From Sphingobacteriales bacterium (GTDB lineage Bacteria; Bacteroidota; Bacteroidia; Chitinophagales; Chitinophagaceae), in the NCBI GenBank assembly GCA_027484425.1, contig JAIXSZ010000016.1, positions 110,966 through 174,965 of the forward strand: a stretch of 64,000 nt of DNA, read 5' to 3'. The position numbers and the translations under genes were made by a program. Of this stretch, positions 61,937 through 64,000 are shown in pieces. The notes below the pieces were generated by a model. It was not told the origin of the DNA. It was given only the letters and a program-made list of their open reading frames with translations, and made no database searches. Position 1 is the stretch's first letter, and every line of letters starts with the position of its first letter.

Positions 61937-61962
61937 TGAGGGCTGCCAATTGGCAGCCCTCA
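61937..61962. terminator. Palindromic bidirectional terminator
   Basis: A 26-base perfect palindrome (61937-61962) that folds to an 11-bp stem TGAGGGCTGCC with an AATT loop, between the convergent Mur ligase and the T9SS repeat protein. T runs are weak. Similar in core to 1570-1608. Confidence 0.7.
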
Positions 61963-61990
61963 TCATTATTACTCTTAATTGTTATTACTC

Positions 61991-64000
61991 TTATTGTTTC
62001 ACTACAAAGTGGAACACCTTACGATCGCTACCATTGCTTAGGTTCAGTAAGTACATACCATTTGCCAGTGTGTTGTTCAGCTCTATACGCTCGTTTATCA
62101 CGCCGCCTTTTGCCGTTACTGCACTGCTATACACCACCTGACCCAGCATGTTTGTAACCTCTACATTCATAGGTGCATTGCTATTGATACCCACTGTGCC
62201 ACTCAGCACAAACTTGCCTGTGTTAGGGTTAGGTATCAGTCTGATGTCGCCACCCATTGTGCCTGTGCTGCTTATACCATTCGTGGGGGTTACTTTCATT
62301 ACCACACTGTTGATAGTAGATAAACCACACGCCCCAGTACCAGTTACGATACATGTCAGCGAGTCGCCATCTGCAAAGTTGTTGTAGCTGAAGTTTGATA
62401 ACGTAGCTCCTGCTACTTCTTCGCCATTTATCAGCCACTGATACCTTGGTGCTGGGCCTGCATTAGCTACCGTAGTAGTAAACGTCACTTCCGTACCTTC
62501 AGTTATCACTGTTCCTGGGTTGGCTGTAATCGTCACCTCTGGGATATACAGGTCTTCTACACGCATGGTTATAGTGTTGCTATTCACATCATTGGCTAGT
62601 GCACACTCATAGCTGCTGTTTAGCTTGCATATCACTGTCTGGCCGTTTGTAGGCATGTAGCTATAGCTGTTGCTCGTTGCTGCTGGCACTAATGCTCCGC
62701 CCACTATCCAGCTATAGGCTGGTGTAGCTCCGCCATTTGTAGCCGTTGCGCTAAACGTTACTGTGCTACCCTGACATACTGTATCATTAGGCGATACTGT
62801 GATGTTCACCGATGGTGTTAGGTTCTCTACCACCGTCATTGTTATGATGCCTGATACACTTGCTGGCGATGCACATGCTGCGCTGCTGGTGTAGGTTACC
62901 TTCACCTCATCTCCATTGGCTGGTACAAACGCATAGCTAGCTGTAGTAGCTACCGCTGTGCCGTTCACTGTCCATGAATACGTAGGAGTGGTGCCGCCAT
63001 TGGTGCCTGTTGCTGTGAAGGTGGTTGAGGTGCCTGCACACAATCGGTTGCCCAGCGATGAACTCACGCTCACTGATGGTGTTATCAGCGGAGTGATTGC
63101 TACTGTTGCGCTGCCGGTCATGTCTGTGCCACAGCCTGCTGCTGTTACTGCTGTTACTTCGTATACACCTGCCAGCGTCTGTGCACCAAAGCTAAGTGCA
63201 GCTCCTGTACCTGTTAGGCTTACTACGGTGCTGGTGCCATGGGTCAGTGTATACGTCGTACCTATCTGACTGTTGCTGAGCCCTACTGCTACACCCGCTC
63301 CTCCTGCACAATAGCTTCCACCACCAGTTACTGTATCTACATTTGGCAACGCATTTACTACTATCGTACGGCTACTGCTGCAACCTGTAGGTAGTTCATA
63401 TCTTATAGTGGTACTGCCTGCAGTTACGCCGCTCATAGTTCCAGTACCATCTACTGTAGCTATCGTATTGTCGCTACTGCTCCAGCTACCACCTGCTGTG
63501 GTGTTGCTTACCATGGCTGTGCCGCCTGCACATACTGCTGTGGCACCTGTTATAGCTGCTGGTAGTGTGTTTACTACCATTGTTTGAGTAGCTATACAGC
63601 CCGTAGGAAGTGTGTAAGTTACTATCGCTACGCCTGCTGATACACCGTTCAGTACTCCGCTTATCGGATCTATTGTAGCTACTGGTGTGTTACCGCTTAT
63701 CCATACACCACCTGTGCTAGTGTTAGTCAGTGTAGTGGTACCGTCTGCACATACTGCGGTAGCGCCGCTTACTGCTGCTACTGCTGGGTGTACAGTCACA
63801 GATTTGCTTCTATAGCAACCTGTAGGTAGTGTATAGGTTACGGTGGTAGTACCGGCTGTTACGCCTGTTGCAGTACCATTACCACTATTGATATTTAGTA
63901 TTGATGGATTTGCACTCGTCCATACACCTAGTGGATTTTCATTCGTTTGTATCGCTGTCAGACCAGGGCATACAGCTGTAGGTCCACCTATCAAGGATGG
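61991..64000 (-). CDS. Repeat-rich surface protein with T9SS type A sorting domain, N-terminal part missing
   Basis: The frame is open to the right edge of the window, so this is the C-terminal part; 667 residues follow the first Met, at 63994. Three tandem Ig-like (Big_2-type) modules of 73 residues come first, then PKD/Ig-like modules with the recurring pattern FxATxTNGGxTPxYSWxVxG (at about 325, 420 and, modified, 510), and last a T9SS type A domain (IRLIPNPNTGKFVLSG ... GMYLLNL ... DRKVFHFVVKQ). A long extracellular adhesin-like stalk is likely. Confidence 0.9.
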   Translation of the reverse strand, partial: PSLIGGPTAVCPGLTAIQTNENPLGVWTSANPSILNINSGNGTATGVTAGTTTVTYTLPTGCYRSKSVTVHPAVAAVSGATAVCADGTTTLTNTSTGGVWISGNTPVATIDPISGVLNGVSAGVAIVTYTLPTGCIATQTMVVNTLPAAITGATAVCAGGTAMVSNTTAGGSWSSSDNTIATVDGTGTMSGVTAGSTTIRYELPTGCSSSRTIVVNALPNVDTVTGGGSYCAGGAGVAVGLSNSQIGTTYTLTHGTSTVVSLTGTGAALSFGAQTLAGVYEVTAVTAAGCGTDMTGSATVAITPLITPSVSVSSSLGNRLCAGTSTTFTATGTNGGTTPTYSWTVNGTAVATTASYAFVPANGDEVKVTYTSSAACASPASVSGIITMTVVENLTPSVNITVSPNDTVCQGSTVTFSATATNGGATPAYSWIVGGALVPAATSNSYSYMPTNGQTVICKLNSSYECALANDVNSNTITMRVEDLYIPEVTITANPGTVITEGTEVTFTTTVANAGPAPRYQWLINGEEVAGATLSNFSYNNFADGDSLTCIVTGTGACGLSTINSVVMKVTPTNGISSTGTMGGDIRLIPNPNTGKFVLSGTVGINSNAPMNVEVTNMLGQVVYSSAVTAKGGVINERIELNNTLANGMYLLNLSNGSDRKVFHFVVKQ
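63344..63979 (-). repeat. Tandem 219-base repeats coding for Ig-like modules
   Basis: Three in-frame copies with a period of 73 codons: each begins TAVCxxG, has GxWxSxNxxIATID in the middle and ends YTLPTGCxxxxxVVN. They begin at residues 6, 79 and 152 counted from the Met at 63994. More copies may lie beyond the edge. Confidence 0.8.

Overview
The window is a stretch of bacterial chromosome that looks like a member of the Bacteroidota, probably near the Chitinophagales (the order is an inference; the phylum is well supported). Support comes from three genes ending in type IX secretion (T9SS) type A sorting domains, one ending in a gliding-motility-associated type B domain, a protein resembling the C-terminal part of GldM, a PUR-family protein of the Bacteroidota type, and many promoters of the phylum-specific form TTTG-N19/20-TAnnTTTG. 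At least ten genes have a TAnnTTTG box ending about 12-34 bases before the chosen start, and this decides several start codons. Shine-Dalgarno sites are not evident.

Layout. 1-4 kb: 3' part of ftcD, a secreted ten-repeat protein, phoH. 4.4-6.1 kb: a sugar 3,5-epimerase and a sugar aminotransferase. 6.5-12.9 kb: gyrA, a TPR protein, a lipid A type acyltransferase, a small conserved-looking ORF, a TIGR01777-type reductase. 12.9-18.2 kb: a T9SS metalloprotease, then on the same strand infC and thrS; between the protease and infC lie two tandem copies of a 57-base block that I read as two small-RNA genes. 18.3-21.5 kb: an AT-rich accessory island holding a type II restriction-modification pair, a small Cys/His protein, two solitary antitoxin-like genes and the broken remains of phd-vapC type toxin-antitoxin genes. 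21.7-25.5 kb: two secreted proteins (one SpoIID-like with a T9SS tail) and ispH. 25.5-31.9 kb: a glucosaminidase lipoprotein, a Y-family polymerase, a radical SAM protein, a J-like protein, miaB. 32-35.7 kb: a sigma-54 activator, gmhA-gmhB, a gene broken by an in-frame TGA, a Uma2 protein. 35.8-44.4 kb: acyl-CoA carboxylase beta, a large T9SS type B protein, the CDP-sugar genes rfbF-rfbG-epimerase, a PUR protein, a glycosyltransferase. 44.5-49.1 kb: glnS, a RES/Xre toxin-antitoxin pair, ridA, tsaB, an ArsR-type regulator. 49.1-64 kb: an S9 peptidase with an Ig-like lipoprotein, a DUF6600-like protein, small proteins, an AsmA protein, DUF805, an outer-membrane protein, a Mur ligase like the C-terminal half of cyanophycin synthetase, and the C-terminal part of a repeat-rich T9SS protein running off the right edge.

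How parts work together. Surface polysaccharide genes are scattered in four places (4.4-6.1, 33.3-34.5, 40-42.4 and 43.2-44.4 kb) and include routes to a dTDP- or UDP-amino/deoxy sugar, heptose and a CDP-6-deoxyhexose. Convergent gene pairs are mostly separated by strong bidirectional hairpin terminators. The most unusual parts are the tandem small-RNA-like elements at 15.27-15.52 kb and the restriction-modification island embedded in decayed toxin-antitoxin genes.
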